The notes under the pieces are model-generated. The model worked only from the letters and a program-made list of their open reading frames with translations. It searched no databases and was not told where the DNA came from. Shown in pieces: positions 11,848-24,320 of a stretch of DNA of 64,000 nt (positions are counted from its first letter, which is position 1; each line of letters starts with the position of its first letter). A program made the translations under genes and the position numbers. The stretch spans positions 186,550,184 to 186,614,183 of the forward strand of contig NC_066585.1 of assembly GCF_024323335.1 (NCBI RefSeq), read 5' to 3'. This DNA comes from Lathyrus oleraceus. Its lineage: Eukaryota > Streptophyta > Magnoliopsida > Fabales > Fabaceae.

Positions 11848-14383
11848 CTAACACCTTTTGTAGAGCTTCTCGGTGTGGTTCTGAATTCATCAACAAAGAT
11901 AATACAGAGATCTTGGATGGCGTTTGTAGAAGCTGATCTACAATGTTGTACTCACTCCTTTTGATGAGCCTCAGCATCTCATCACAGTCTTCTTTCGCAT
12001 TGCCACTCTGGCCAACAGAGACAGGAGTTTTCACCACAGAGGCAGGTTTAGCGGCAACAAGTGCCGGATTCGGAGCATTCACAGCAGTCCCAACCGGGCA
12101 TTCAGCATAGTCAGCAACATTAGCCCTTCGAACATCAACTTGGGGTTTCGGCGGAGCCAAGAAAACACGACCGCTACGGGTCAAGTCACTGACGTCGGTA
12201 ATATTAACAACAAAGGTAGAGGGAAGGGGCACCTCCTTCCCATCCTCCAATTCCACGACATTGTAGCGATAGGGAACCGCCTTCTCAGAAGAGTATGGCA
12301 CAGGGCCAACTGGTTTAATGATCAAAGAAGGAGAAGCCTTTTGCTTGCTACCATTGTGCCTGATGACAACAGGCTCAGGGATACGAAATACTGGAGATAT
12401 TACATTGACTTCATCAGCATCTACATCAACATTTCTATTTTGAAGTATCTCAATGACTCCTTCATCCAACATTTCTTGAATGTCTTTGCGGACTTGGAGA
12501 CATCCTCTTTGATTGACAGTGCAAACTCGGCATCTGTCGTGGTCGTGCTCATAATGACTGTACTCACACAGCAGTCTATGCATCTCGACCAGAGATTTTC
12601 GAATATGGCTGACATATTTGACTTTGTATTTACCAGGGCAGTCCTGGACCATGTTGACGGAGGATTTCCCATACTCGGGCAATGGGTTCTTCTTCACATT
12701 AGGACCTACGTCCTCGAAACACAGAATACCACATCTCACAAGGTCTTGAACCTTGGTCTTCAGTGGGTAAAAGTTTTCCACGTCATGTCCGGGAGCACCG
12801 GAATGATAAACACAGTGTAATTCGGGCTTATACCACCACTGAGGGTTGGTAGGTATAGCTGGTGGGTCTCGTGGAGTAATCAATTTCCTCTCTATCAAAG
12901 AGGGATACAATTCGGCATAGGTCATGGGAATAGGATCGAAGGTGACCCTCTTCCTCTCATAGCTTGTACTGGCTTGATTACTGTTTCGAGGCTGGTAGGC
13001 CTGCTGTTGAGAACGGTGTTGTTATTGTTGATATTGCGGATGTTACTGTTGCTGATTGTTATTGTGATGTTGATACTGCTGATTATCTCTGAAAACAGGT
13101 GCTATGTGAGCCACCTGATGTTGGTTACCGACAGGACGCACGGTTTTCCTCCTCACTGAGGGTCTTCTTGGTTTAGCATGGGAGGTCACAACATGTGCCT
13201 CACCATCTTTCTTCTTTCTAAACGTCCCATACCGTTTGGCAGAAGAGCCTTCTTCTCTGGTCAGGCGCCCTTCCCTGACTCCCTCTTCCAGACGCATCCC
13301 CATATTCACCATCTCGGTTGAAATCAGAAGGAGCGCTGGCAATCATCCGTTCGTAATAAAAAGAACTCAAGGTCTTCAGAAAGATCTTGGTCATTTCCTT
13401 CTCCTCCAGTGGGGGCACAATCTGTGCTGCTAACTCTCGCCACCTCTAGGCATACTCTTTAAAAGTTTCCTTGTCCTTCTAGGACATGGCTCTCAACTGA
13501 TCCCTATCGGGAGCCATATCCACGTTATACTTGTATTGCTTGACGAAGGCCTCTCCAAGGTCATTGAAGGATCGGATGTTCGCGTTGTCCAAGCCCATAT
13601 ACCAACGTAGGGCAGCACCAGACAAATTGTCCTGGAAGTAGTGAATGAGAAGTTGATCATTGTCGGTCTAAGTCGACATCTTCCTGGCATACATGACTAG
13701 GTGACTGAGAGGGCAAGTATTTCCCTTATATATTTTTCAAAGTGACGTACTTTGAACTTTATAGGGATTTTGACATTAGGGACCAAGCAGAGTTCAGCAG
13801 CAGACTTGCCGAAGAGGTATTTTCCTCGGAGAGTTTTCAATTCCTTACGGAGCTCAAAAACCTGATCATTCATAGCATCCATCTTTTCATAGACATCTGG
13901 GCCCTCAGACGGCTCAGAATGATAGATGGTGTCGTCTACTCTAGGCATAGTATGCACGACAGGAGGAGGAACGGCTAGGACCGAGCTAGATGCCGGCAGA
14001 GAAGCAAAAGTGGGTGCAGGACCCTCAGGCATGAAGTTGGGAGGCATCCCCCATGGAAACCCGGCTGGCATAGTTGTTGGTGCAACGTGGGCGCTGGCCG
14101 CAGGCACAGTTGATGAGGCAATCTCGGAGATGACTGTCCTCTGGGGAGGAGTTGAAGGTGTTGGAGAAGACTGGCTCTGGGCAGCCATGAATGACTCCAT
14201 CAGGGCAGTCAATCTGGCTACTTCCTCCTTAAGTTCACGGTTCTCTTGCTCCAAATGATCCATTAGTCTTGATGCGTTGGCTCGGGTGTAGTACCGGTGA
14301 GTCAGCTTGTCTTTGAAATAAATGAAGAACACAAAGTTAAACCATAGAACAAGAAGCCTGGAACAAAACCTGCTTATGCACAT
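11825..14383 (-). pseudogene. Ogre A gag, several frameshifts and stops
   Basis: Capsid/nucleocapsid protein of the element. The N-terminal piece (14383-13697) has a coiled-coil-like stretch (residues about 40-70, HLEQENRELKEEVARLTALM) followed by a Pro/Ser/Ala-rich linker. Capsid pieces follow in changing frames (13690-13493, 13418-13218, 13342-13043), including a FLKTLSSFYYERMI block. The C-terminal piece (12925-11825, 366 codons) carries a zinc-knuckle-like CVYHSGAPGHDVEN at residues 38-51. The residue where the last Cys is expected is Phe, so this knuckle is probably defective. A 22-bp sequence is repeated at 11819-11840 and 11884-11905, at the point where the frame shifts into the protease. 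Confidence 0.75.
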
Positions 14384-14600
14384 GATGCATGCAATGCTTG
14401 TGCATATGATTTGTTTTTTATTTTATTTATCAGAGGAACTTTAGAGTCCTATTTGCAAATTTTGAAAATATTAATTATTTAGACATGTATGGAAATATCA
14501 CATCAATAATATTTGGAAAATATTTTTTACACCCAAGAAGTACAGTCTTGGTAACCAGATACAATACAAGAGAGAAGGAAAATGAACATCCTATGGAACC
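14384..14600 (-). other. Spacer between Ogre ORF1 and gag
   Basis: About 217 bp of AT-rich DNA with no credible frame. Separate ORF1 and gag units divided by a short spacer are normal for Ogre. I see no clear splice or promoter signal. Confidence 0.5.
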
Positions 14601-16154
14601 CTAAAAACAATCATCTAAAGCTCTGGACACTGGGAGATAAGCTGTACGAAGCCTCTTCACCTCCCTCTCGTAGGCTGCCTCCATATTTGCCTTCTCTTTG
14701 GCGAGTCGATCATACTTCCTTTTCCAAAACTTGGAACTCTGAGGAAGTAGAGAAGTCAATGCATCATCTGGATCATCTATAACCTGGTGCTCAAGGAACT
14801 CTATCAAAGCATCCTTCTCTCTGATCTGCTGAAGCAACTCCTCTCGTTCACGAATCCACGCACGTGAACAGTCTTCGTCTCTCAACTCCTCTACTCCTTG
14901 GTCAGGGAGGGTTGAAGGCCCAGCCGCGACCAAAGGTGTAGGTCTCGGATACTCATAAGGCATGAGGTACTCGGAACCTCTCCTCCTAACCCAAGAGGTG
15001 TAGGGTTCCAAAGCGATACAGTTCTTCGGACCCAGCTCCTTCCTTCCCTTCCTATGAATCTTGCACCAAGCGCGGACCATTCTCCCCTTCAAACCTTGGG
15101 GATCTTTACCCTCCTGAAAGAACACACCCTCTAACAGAATGTTATTAGGTTTATCCTTTAGGGGGAACCCAAGCTAACGACGTGCCAAAATAGGGTTGTA
15201 GTTAATCCCACCACATGTACCAAGAAGAGGCACATTGGAGAATTCACCACAAGAGTCGATAATCTGCACACCATCATACACACGGTTGTACCAAAAGATA
15301 TCATCATTAGTGAGAGACATAAGTCTCGTAGACCACCGTAGACATCCTTTGTTCTCCTTGAAGGCGACCGTCTGTGGCAAGTGCGAAATAAACCACTTCT
15401 ACAACAGAGACAAACAGCACACAATGGTACCATCACCCTTTGCATTCCTCATATGCAAAGAAAAGTAAGTGTCACCCAACAGAGTCGGAACGGGATTAAG
15501 AGTAGAGAAAATCCTAATGGCGTTCACATCCACAAACTTGTCGATGTTGGGGAATAACACTAGCCCATAGATGAGAAGTACAAATATGGCCTCAAAGGCG
15601 TCCACACTCATGGCATTCCCATACATAGTAGCTTGAGCAATGAGGAACTCAGAAGGGATACCTTGAATTCCACCTTTGGTAGTCATATGAGCACCAACCA
15701 GAGATTTATCTATATGCAACATATCAGCTATCTCTTGAGAAGTAAGAACACTCTCTAAGCCACTGAACGACAACTGGTCTAGAATAGGTATACCCACAAG
15801 GTAGGCATACTCCTCAAGCGTGGGCAAAAGCTGAAAATCCAGAAATGTGAAGCAACGGTACAAGGGATCATAGAACTGCACCAATACACTCATCAATCCT
15901 TCGTCCACTTGAGTAGTCAGAACAGATAGAAGCTTCCCAAAACGAGTCTTGAAACCCAAGGGATCTAATACATAGGATGTCAAATTCCTTAGCTCTTTCA
16001 AGTCGGGTTGTCTGAAACTGTACTTCTTTGTATTCCTTCTTTGTCTTTCCATGTCTGAAAATTTGCAAATAGACCTCTTAAGTTCCTTGAAAATTTTCTC
16101 ATTATTTGATGATATGGATGCAAATGGGTGCATGAATGCAACAATCACACTCAA
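14601..16154 (-). pseudogene. Ogre ORF1, single frame with two TAG stops
   Basis: Ogre elements carry an extra ORF upstream of gag whose function is unknown. Here one frame of 518 codons (ATG at 16154, stop at 14601) is broken only by TAG at 15399-15401 and TAG at 15174-15176. The N-terminal two thirds (about residues 50-330) resemble the plant-specific domain seen in many legume ORF1 and mobile-domain-like proteins (FYDPLYRCFTFLDFQLLPTL, FLIAQATMYG). The C-terminal part is charged and probably coiled coil (IREREELLQQIREKDALIEF). The frame is otherwise open, so it decayed by point mutation rather than rearrangement. The domain assignment is from recognition, not a search. Confidence 0.75.
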
Positions 16155-16661
16155 GGATCAAGCAAAACACACCAAACAAAGGTCATGGGATGGATCATGT
16201 CATCCTTAATATCAATCATCCATTTTGGTGGATTATGGTTTACACCTTATCAACCCCCAAGTTCCATTGATATTAAGGATACAAGAACGGATCAACCATG
16301 AATCAAGGGTTTGTTGCAAGTCACGAGCATGGAGTCTCGGTTAAGAACCACCCAAAGGGAGTGTACTAGGGTTTAAACCTGCCAAACATGTTCTACAAGA
16401 GGTTCCCATAGTCATCATCCCATCTTTCGGATATTATCGGATAAACGACTACTCGTATTCCAAGAATATTCTCAAGAGAGACTCTTATGAGTGTAGTATC
16501 GCGTAACAATCGTATCAAATCTTACACTTGAACGACCTTCGCACTACATCCTAAAAAATAGGCCAAGATGGGCTTGGTAAACTAAGGTTCTTGGCTTCTA
16601 AGGTCTATATTGGAAAGAGTAATGTCTAACCACAACTACTTGTGTGACATTATTGATCCCA
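16155..16661 (-). other. Ogre A 5' UTR, part next to ORF1
   Basis: Non-coding sequence between ORF1 and the copia insertion. The rest of the 5' UTR continues at 33119-33394 beyond the inserted element. No RNA gene or reading frame is supported. Confidence 0.7.
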
Positions 16662-16666
16662 ACATG
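16662..16666. other. Target-site duplication ACATG, left copy
   Basis: ACATG directly precedes the copia 5' LTR (TGTTGG at 16667). The same five bases follow the 3' LTR at 33114-33118. Confidence 0.95.
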
Positions 16667-17664
16667 TGTTGGTGTAAGCCCTAGTGGCCAATACTTTTGG
16701 TACTTGTATCGAATTATTTATTAATAATTAAAGGCATTTTCTTTATTATGGTTGATTAATAAAGTCCCTGGAATAGATAGTCCGTTTAATGTATTAAGTG
16801 TGACTTAATCATGAGAACACATTAAACATAAGGACACTATTCTTAAAGTATCCGTAGTCGAGCTTTAGTGTGAAGTGGGATAACATTAAAGCATTAAGAC
16901 TATTATGTTTGTAGACTGATGATCACATCTCATGGATCATGGATAAAGAGTTATCAAGTCTTAAACATAGGTATGAATATTAGGAGTAATATTTATACCG
17001 GATTGACCCGCTATGAGAATACTATATAGAAAGTTATGCAAAGTGTCATAAGTTATTCTCATGGTGATAATAGTGTATACCACTCTTTGACCTGAAACCA
17101 CTATGGATCCTAGATGTAGAGTCGAGTGCTTTATTGATGATCCAACGTTGTCCGTAACTGGATAACCATAAAGACAGTTGATGGGTACTCCACAAAGCAT
17201 GCTGAGGGAATGAGTGTCCTAGATGGAATTTACCCATCCTGCGTAACAGGATAAATGTCTATGGGCCCAATATTGAACTGGACAAGGGTGACATGGTCTA
17301 TACCTTGTGTTCAATATAGACATAAGGGCAAAGGGGTAATTATACACATAATTATTATCACAGGAGGTTTTGTCAGATCACATGACATTTTCGTGACTTG
17401 GGTAGCAGTGATGTGTTGCTAGATACCGCTCACTGTTTATTATGTTAAATGTGTGATTTAATATAATTGCCAACGTCGCGAAAACCTACAGGGTCACACA
17501 CAAAGGACGGAGTGATGAGAAATAGAGTAACTAAGGAACACCGTAAGGTACGATGCACTTAAGTGGGAGACGAAATATGGTAAGGTACCAAATACTTAAG
17601 TGATTTTGGCATATTATGAGATATGGGCCAAAATACACTTAAGTGGGCTTTTTAGCTTGAAGCC
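16667..17664 (+). repeat. Copia 5' LTR, first part (998 bp)
   Basis: Starts TGTTGG and matches 31746-32747 closely. It is interrupted after AAGCC by C1. Joined to 26443-26812 it makes 1368 bp, the same length as the 3' LTR. By eye about 20 substitutions and two single-base indels separate the two LTRs. Confidence 0.95.
17660..17664. other. Target-site duplication AAGCC, left copy of C1
   Basis: AAGCC precedes the C1 LTR start TGTAACA and recurs at 26438-26442. The undisturbed site is visible in the other copia LTR (...TTGAAGCCCACACAAG, near 32738-32753). Confidence 0.95.
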
Positions 17665-19781
17665 TGTAACACCCTTCTAAATACCCCAAAATATTTAATT
17701 AAAATAATAACATATCAATCAGAGTAATTATGCCCCGAAGGGTGTCACACAATCATTTCACAACAATTATCAAAATATCCTGTCATGCTCATTTATTAAA
17801 TCAAAATAAGACTCTTTTGCATAATTCGCAGCGGGTATAAAACATCGACATTCAAATCATGTACTACATTACATGTAAAGTTGAATCCACAACTAAATTA
17901 AAACATAGTCAAACATTCCCTCCCGATGTTACATCTACCAGAGCACGACCCACTAAGGACGACACTAGACTCCATAGCACTAGCTTCTACTCAACTCACT
18001 GCTCGTTACCTGAAAAATAGTCGTAAGGGTGAGTTCCTCAATCAATATAATAAGCATTATAGAACAACATGTAATGCTAAGTAAATAACACATCAATTCA
18101 CCCTAATCAGACTACGCACTCAGCAACGGCAATATCCGTTCAAAACATCATATTCAACAGTAACATATAGCATATGTATAATCTCAACCATACTCAACAT
18201 CAACAACACAACACACAACACACATATAATACTGGAATACATCCATTCATATTATATGCCATACATTCATTATGAAATGAGACTCCACACATGCGGTACC
18301 GACTATTCTTGAACATACAGTTCAAGCTCACCGATCAAATCCAGATGCGGCTACTAAGCTCACTAGTCCCACTCATTTGAGATCTAATGACTCACTCACC
18401 AATTCCTCACCATGGGAATTAGCTACAGCCCCGAAGGCTAGACTATGCACACTAATCATCTAGCATGCAAACATCAACAACAAATCCACAATGATTCACT
18501 CACTAATTCCTCACCATGGGAATTAGCTACAGCCCCAAAGGCTAGAATATGCATGCTAATCACCTAGCAATGCAACAACGACAGCAACAATTCAATAATA
18601 GACATAAGCTCACACTCTAAGCCATAAAATAGTCTATTCACAAATGCATACATAACTGATACATTCACAGCATCATGCTTATCATCACACATCATTAATA
18701 CATTTTATCACAAAAGCATATCACATCATGCCACATAACCAAATACAGTATTAGCACATTCTACTAATACCTATACTACTCAAAACAACGGGAAATGATC
18801 CCTACAACATCATACCTCAGCTAAGTACATCACTCAGCCTAAACAACCAAAAACTGCACAACAACCGCACAGGAAAATCACAATTTTGCCCATACGCGTA
18901 TTGCCTATGCCCATACGCGTATTGCCCACGCCTGACCAAATCCATACGCGTACTGCCCACTCTCATACGCGTATTGCGCATTTCCTCGCCCAACTCATAC
19001 GCGTATCACCTGTCTCATACGCGTATGCTACGCGTAACAATCTCCCATTACGCGTACCAACAGAGACCAATTTACGTTCAAAATATCATCTTTTTCACCC
19101 ATACGCGTAAGGCCTCCTCCATACGCGTACCAGCCATCTCATACGCGTATTGCCTAGTGCCATACGCATATGACCAGAAACCAGAACTCCCAGATCTGCA
19201 ATGGCTTTCTCTGCTACGAGATCTATCCAATCCCACCTTCCACAGTCCAATTTTCACACATAATTCCTTCCTATTGTCTAACACAAAACAGATCCTATTC
19301 GATTCCACAAAGTCTAACATTTCCACATCTAATTCCTACGAATTTCCCTCAATTATAACTCATTTTTGTTCGTCCCAAAGGTTCACAAATTCATCATGCA
19401 TCAATCTAATCAGAGGTAAAACAATGGTCTATCACTACCCATGACATATTATCACATAATACCCGTTAATCGATGATAAACCCCCCTTACCTGAGTTAAT
19501 CCAGCAATCTCTGATCTCCAAGCTTTTCCTCTTCTCTTGCTCTGCCTTTTTGCCCTTTTTCCACTTTCAACCGCTTCTCTGTGTTCTCCTTTTCACGTGC
19601 AACCCTTTTTACCAAAAATGGGACTTTTTATTATTCCAACTTATTTTATTCCAAATAAATAATTATCCCAATAATTATTATTCCAAAATAATAATAATAA
19701 TAATTCAATTATCTAATTAAATTAATAAACATATTATTAACTTAATTTAAATAATTATTATATTATTATCGGGGTGTTACA
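17665..19781 (-). repeat. C1 3' LTR, 2117 bp
   Basis: Bounded by the 7-bp inverted ends TGTAACA and TGTTACA. It is nearly identical to 24321-26437. It contains an approximately 104-bp direct duplication (starts 18401 and 18505, each with AATTCCTCACCATGGGAATT) and the TACGCGTA array (18892-19171). AT-rich trinucleotide runs lie near 19620-19770. Open frames of up to 156 codons across the array are by-products of the repeated motif, not genes. Confidence 0.95.
18892..19171. repeat. Array of 12 palindromes with TACGCGTA core, arranged in six pairs
   Basis: Palindrome 10-mers (ATACGCGTAT or near variants) start at 18892, 18913, 18944, 18965, 18997, 19017, 19028, 19048, 19101, 19121, 19141 and 19162. 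Taken in order they form six pairs with internal spacing 21, 21, 20, 20, 20 and 21 bp. Eleven contain ACGCGT, which fits the CGCG box recognised by plant CAMTA factors; the last is ATACGCATAT. Members of a pair are complementary and can form a 10-bp stem with a 10-11-nt loop in RNA or single-stranded DNA. A function is inference. Confidence 0.9.
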
Positions 19782-19794
19782 ACTCTCCCCCACT
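19782..19794 (-). other. C1 polypurine tract
   Basis: In element sense AGTGGGGGAGAGT lies directly before the 3' LTR. It is the primer for plus-strand DNA synthesis. The same tract is at 58288-58300 in C2. Confidence 0.9.
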
Positions 19795-19823
19795 AAAAGA
19801 GTTTTCGTCCTCGAAAACATACC

Positions 19824-22800
19824 TCAAGCGAACAACTCAGGATAAGACTCCTTCATCTGACTCTCAAGTTCCCAAGTCACATTGCCACCTGCTGGTCCTC
19901 CCCAAGCTACCTTCACCAAGGCGATCTCTTTACCCCGCAACTGCTTCAATTCTCGATCCTCGATCCTCATAGGTGATGTTTCCACAGTCAGGTTATCTCT
20001 CACCTGTACATCATCTATTTGGACTACATGCGACGGATCATGAATGTACCTCCTCAACTGAGACACATGAAAAACCTCATGCAAATTCGCAAGCGACGGC
20101 GGTAAAGCGACACGATAGGCTACCTCTCCTATCCTCTCCAAAATCTGATAAGGACCAATAAAACGAGGTGTCAACTTCTTCGACTTCAAAGCTCGACCAA
20201 CACCAGTTATCGGAGTAACACGAAGAAACACATGATCTCCCTCTTGGAACTCAAGTGACTTCCTCCTCTTATCATGATAACTCTTCTGACGACTCTGAGC
20301 AATTCTCATCTTCTCCTGAATCATCTTAATCTTTTCTGTAGTCTGTTGAACAATCTCCGGTCCAACCACAGCACTCTCACCGGACTCATACCAACATAAA
20401 GGTGTCCGACATCTCCTACCATACAAAGCTTCAAACGGTGCCATACCAATGCTCGAATGAAAACTATTGTTGTAGGTAAACTCAATCAAAGGTAAATAAC
20501 AATCCCAAGCACCTCCCTTTTCCAAAACACAAGCTCTCAAAAGATCCTCTAATGACTGAATCGTCCTCTCAGTCTGACCATCAGTTTGCGGATGATATGC
20601 AGAACTCAATCTCAGCTTAGTTCCCAAAGCCTTCTGCAAACCTTCCCAAAATTTCGATGTAAATCTAGGATCTCTGTCCGAAACAATACTCGACGGAATA
20701 CCATGCAAACTTACAATCTTCTCAATATACAACTCGGCTAATCTCTCTAACGGATAATCCATTCTGATCGGAATGAAATGAGCCGACTTCGTCAATCTAT
20801 CAACAATTACCCATATAGCCTCAAAATTCTTACTTGTCCTCGGCAAACCAGAAACAAAATCCATACTGATACTATCCCACTTCCACTCTGGAATAGCCAA
20901 CGGTTGCATTAGCCCAGACGGCTTCTGATGCTCAATCTTTGACTTCTGACAAGTCAAACAGGAATAAACAAAACTCGCAATTTCTCTTTTCATTCCCGGC
21001 CACCAAAATAACTTCTTCAAATCATGATACATCTTCGTAGCTCCAGGATGAATACTCAAGCCACTACGATGTCCTTCCTCAAGAATACTCTTCTTAAGTT
21101 CAGTAACATCCGGAATACACACCCGATTACCAAATTTCAAAACACCATTCTCGTCAACTCTGAATTCACCACCTTGACCTTGATTCACTAGAGTCAACTT
21201 GTCAACCAAAAGCATATCGGATTTCTGACCCTCTCTAATCTCATCCAAAATACCACTTGTTAACTTCAGCATACCCAATTTAACACTATTGTGAGTACTC
21301 TCACACACCAAACTCAAGTCTCTAAACTGCTCAATCAAATCCAATTCCTTAACCATTAACATAGACATATGCAATGATTTCCGACTCAATGCATCAGCTA
21401 CTACGTTTGCTTTACCCGGATGGTAATTCAAACCAAAATCATAATCCTTCAAGAATTCTAACCATCTCCTCTGTCTCATATTCAGCTCTTTCTGATCAAA
21501 CAAATACTTTAAACTCTTATGGTCACTGAAAACCTCAAATCTTGATCCATACAAATAATGCCTCCACAACTTCAGAACAAATACCACGGCTGCCAACTCT
21601 AAATCGTGCGTCGGATAGTTCTTCTCATGAACTCTCAGTTGTCTCGAAGCATAAGTTATAACCTGCTTATTCTGCATCAACACACCACCTAAACCCAACA
21701 ATGAAGCATCACAGTAAACTTCAAATGATTCCGACGGACTCGGTAATATCAGAATAGGAGCAGTAGTTAACCTTCTCTTTAACTCTTGGAAACCTTCTTC
21801 ACATTTTGAATCCCAAACAAACGCTTGCCCCTTTCTAGTCAACATTGTCAACGGTAACGCCAACTTGGAAAATCCCTCGATGAATTTCCTATAATATCCA
21901 GCCAAACCAAGAAAACTCCTTATCTCAGAAACTGACTTCGGAGCTTCCCACTTAGATACCGCTTCTATCTTAGAAGGATCAACAGCAACACCACCTCTTG
22001 AAATCACATGACCAAGAAAACTAACTTCTTCTAACCAAAATTCACACTTAGACAGTTTAGCAAATAACTTCTTTTCTCGTAGAACTCCCAAAACCACTCT
22101 CAAATGCTCAGCATGCTCTTCTTCAGATTTCGAATACACTAAAATGTCATCAATAAACACTACCACAAACTTGTCTAGGTACGGATGGAAAATCCTATTC
22201 ATATACTCCATAAATACTCCAGGCGCATTAGTCACACCAAAAGGCATTACAGAATACTCATAATGTCCATACCTTGTTCTGAAAGCAGTCTTCTGAATAT
22301 CCTCAGTTTTCACACGTATCTGATGATACCCAGATCTCAAATCTATCTTGCTGAACACACTCGCACCAACCAACTGATCCATCAAATCATCAATCCTCGG
22401 CAAAGGATACCGATTCTTGATCGTCACTTTATTCAGTTGCCTGTAGTCCACACACAACCTCATAGTACCTTCTTTCTTCTTAACCAATAACACTGGTGCA
22501 CCCCACGGCGACACACTCGGACGAATAAATTTCTTATCCAACAAATCTTCCAACTGACTCTTCAATTCAGTTAGCTCAACAGCAGACATACGGTACGGAG
22601 CCATCGATATTGGCCTAGTACCAGGTACCAAATCAATCGAGAACTCAACTTCACGCTCTGGCGGCAATTCATTCACCTCTTCCGGAAACACATCAGGAAA
22701 ATCACACACCACAGCCAGATCACAAATCACCAGTTTATCTTTAGCTTCCAAAGTCGCTAACAGCATAAACAACTCTGCCCCATCAGCTACTTCCTCATTC

Positions 22801-24194
22801 ACTTGCCTTGCTGATAGAAACAAACTCTTTTCTTCCTCAACCTCAGGAAAGATCACAGTCTTATCAAAACAGTTGATATAGACTCGGTTAAACACTAACC
22901 AGTTCATACCCAAAATAACATCAATCTGCACTAGTGGAAGACACACAAGGTCTATCCTAAAATCCCTACCAAAAATACTCAAAGGGCAACTTAAACAAAC
23001 TGAAGTAGTAGTCACTGAACCCTTCGCAGGAGTATCAATCACCATACTACCCAACATCTCAGATATCTCTAACTTAAGTTTCACAGCACAATCCAAAGAT
23101 ATAAAGGAATGAGTAGCACCTGTGTCAATAATAGCTACAAGAGGAAAGCCATTAATATAACACGTACCTCGGATCAAACGATCATCTGCAGAAGTCTCAG
23201 AACCCGATAAAGCAAAGACCTTGCCTCCTGACTGATTCTCTTTCTTCGGCTTAGGACACTGTGGACTGATATGACCCAACTCTCCACAGTTGAAACAAGT
23301 CACAGTCTTCAACCGACACTCTGCAGCCAAATGACCACCTTTTCCACACTTGAAACACTTCATCTCAGCACTGGTACACTCATGAACACGATGTCCAGCC
23401 CGACCACATCTGTAACACTTAACAGGAGCACTAGAGTCTCCCCCACTAGGCCTCTTCATCCCACTCTGCCTCTGGAAACCTTTGCCAGCTGCATACGGTT
23501 TCCCACGATCAATGTGATTCTTGCCTTTCCTATCAACCCTCTGCTGATAGCTCTCTGCTCTGGCCTTGGAATCCTGTTCAAAAATCCTGCAACAGTCAAC
23601 CAAGTCAGAAAACACCCTGATCCGCTGATATCCAATCGCCTGCTTGATCTCGGGACGCAACCCGTTCTCAAACTTCACACATTTGGAAAATTCCCCAGTA
23701 GCCTCACTATAGGGAGTATAATACTTTGACAGCTCTGTGAACTTAGCAGCATACTCAGTAACAGACCGGTTACCCTGCTTCAATTCCAAGAATTCTATTT
23801 CTTTCTTTCCTCTGACATCCTCTGGAAAGTACTTCCTCAGAAATCTCTCTCTGAACACAGCCCAAGAGATCTCAGCATTACCAGCAGTTTCTAACTCAGT
23901 GCGGGTAGCAACCCACCAATCATCAGCTTCCTCTGACAGCATATACGTACCGAACCTGACCTTCTGGTTATCGGCACACTCAGTCACTCTGAAGATTCTC
24001 TCGATCTCCTTCAACCACTTCTGAGCACCATCTGGATCGTATGCTCCCTTGAACATTGGAGGATTATTCTTCTGGAATTCACTCAGTTGACGAGCAGCTC
24101 CCATCCCCATAACATTCGGATTTCCTCCAAGTACTCCAGCTAGCATACCCAGAGCCTCAGCAATTGCAGCATCATCTCTACCTCTTCCAGCCAT
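19824..24194 (-). CDS. C1 gag-pol polyprotein, intact, 1456 aa
   Basis: Single open frame encoding all proteins of the element. The start MAGRGRD at 24194 is chosen because sister element C2 begins there and has no upstream Met; an in-frame ATG 11 codons earlier (24227) is an alternative. Domains in order: retrotransposon gag (about 40-230); three CCHC zinc knuckles (starting CYRCG, CFKCG, CFNCG; about 250-305); retropepsin with IIDTGATHS (about 345); RT with [18 protein letters not shown] and FIDDILVYS (about 490-690); RNase H with VYCDAS and a terminal DALSRK; integrase with H-H-C-C finger ([10 protein letters not shown]...CLTCQKSK) and D,D,E in DFVSGL, SDRDPRF and GQTERT; C-terminal chromodomain-like segment VKVAWGG...WELESQM in the last 50 residues. 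No key residue is missing, so it is likely functional. Confidence 0.96.
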   Translation of the reverse strand: MAGRGRDDAAIAEALGMLAGVLGGNPNVMGMGAARQLSEFQKNNPPMFKGAYDPDGAQKWLKEIERIFRVTECADNQKVRFGTYMLSEEADDWWVATRTELETAGNAEISWAVFRERFLRKYFPEDVRGKKEIEFLELKQGNRSVTEYAAKFTELSKYYTPYSEATGEFSKCVKFENGLRPEIKQAIGYQRIRVFSDLVDCCRIFEQDSKARAESYQQRVDRKGKNHIDRGKPYAAGKGFQRQSGMKRPSGGDSSAPVKCYRCGRAGHRVHECTSAEMKCFKCGKGGHLAAECRLKTVTCFNCGELGHISPQCPKPKKENQSGGKVFALSGSETSADDRLIRGTCYINGFPLVAIIDTGATHSFISLDCAVKLKLEISEMLGSMVIDTPAKGSVTTTSVCLSCPLSIFGRDFRIDLVCLPLVQIDVILGMNWLVFNRVYINCFDKTVIFPEVEEEKSLFLSARQVNEEVADGAELFMLLATLEAKDKLVICDLAVVCDFPDVFPEEVNELPPEREVEFSIDLVPGTRPISMAPYRMSAVELTELKSQLEDLLDKKFIRPSVSPWGAPVLLVKKKEGTMRLCVDYRQLNKVTIKNRYPLPRIDDLMDQLVGASVFSKIDLRSGYHQIRVKTEDIQKTAFRTRYGHYEYSVMPFGVTNAPGVFMEYMNRIFHPYLDKFVVVFIDDILVYSKSEEEHAEHLRVVLGVLREKKLFAKLSKCEFWLEEVSFLGHVISRGGVAVDPSKIEAVSKWEAPKSVSEIRSFLGLAGYYRKFIEGFSKLALPLTMLTRKGQAFVWDSKCEEGFQELKRRLTTAPILILPSPSESFEVYCDASLLGLGGVLMQNKQVITYASRQLRVHEKNYPTHDLELAAVVFVLKLWRHYLYGSRFEVFSDHKSLKYLFDQKELNMRQRRWLEFLKDYDFGLNYHPGKANVVADALSRKSLHMSMLMVKELDLIEQFRDLSLVCESTHNSVKLGMLKLTSGILDEIREGQKSDMLLVDKLTLVNQGQGGEFRVDENGVLKFGNRVCIPDVTELKKSILEEGHRSGLSIHPGATKMYHDLKKLFWWPGMKREIASFVYSCLTCQKSKIEHQKPSGLMQPLAIPEWKWDSISMDFVSGLPRTSKNFEAIWVIVDRLTKSAHFIPIRMDYPLERLAELYIEKIVSLHGIPSSIVSDRDPRFTSKFWEGLQKALGTKLRLSSAYHPQTDGQTERTIQSLEDLLRACVLEKGGAWDCYLPLIEFTYNNSFHSSIGMAPFEALYGRRCRTPLCWYESGESAVVGPEIVQQTTEKIKMIQEKMRIAQSRQKSYHDKRRKSLEFQEGDHVFLRVTPITGVGRALKSKKLTPRFIGPYQILERIGEVAYRVALPPSLANLHEVFHVSQLRRYIHDPSHVVQIDDVQVRDNLTVETSPMRIEDRELKQLRGKEIALVKVAWGGPAGGNVTWELESQMKESYPELFA

Positions 24195-24304
24195 CTCTAT
24201 TCTGAAAACCCAAACAAACTGAAACAATGAGTACTGATAGGGTTACGCAACACCTATACCGTACAGGGGAAACAGAATAACTACGACTCGACTCGACCGA
24301 CTAT

Positions 24305-24316
24305 GCTCTGATACCA
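24305..24316 (-). other. C1 primer-binding site, initiator-Met tRNA
   Basis: Element-sense TGGTATCAGAGC is complementary to the 3' end of plant initiator-Met tRNA. It is separated by four bases (TTAG) from the 5' LTR. The leader from here to the polyprotein start is about 110 bases. Confidence 0.95.
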
Positions 24317-24320
24317 CTAA

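Noticed and set aside
15158..15445. Alternative minus frame across the ORF1 stop
   Set aside because: The ORF1 frame continues unchanged past both TAG codons, so no frameshift needs to be assumed; this frame is a shadow.
18886..19444. Open frames with repeated YAY and IRVLP peptides (also 25542-26100)
   Set aside because: By-product of the TACGCGTA array inside an LTR, present identically in both LTRs; not a gene.
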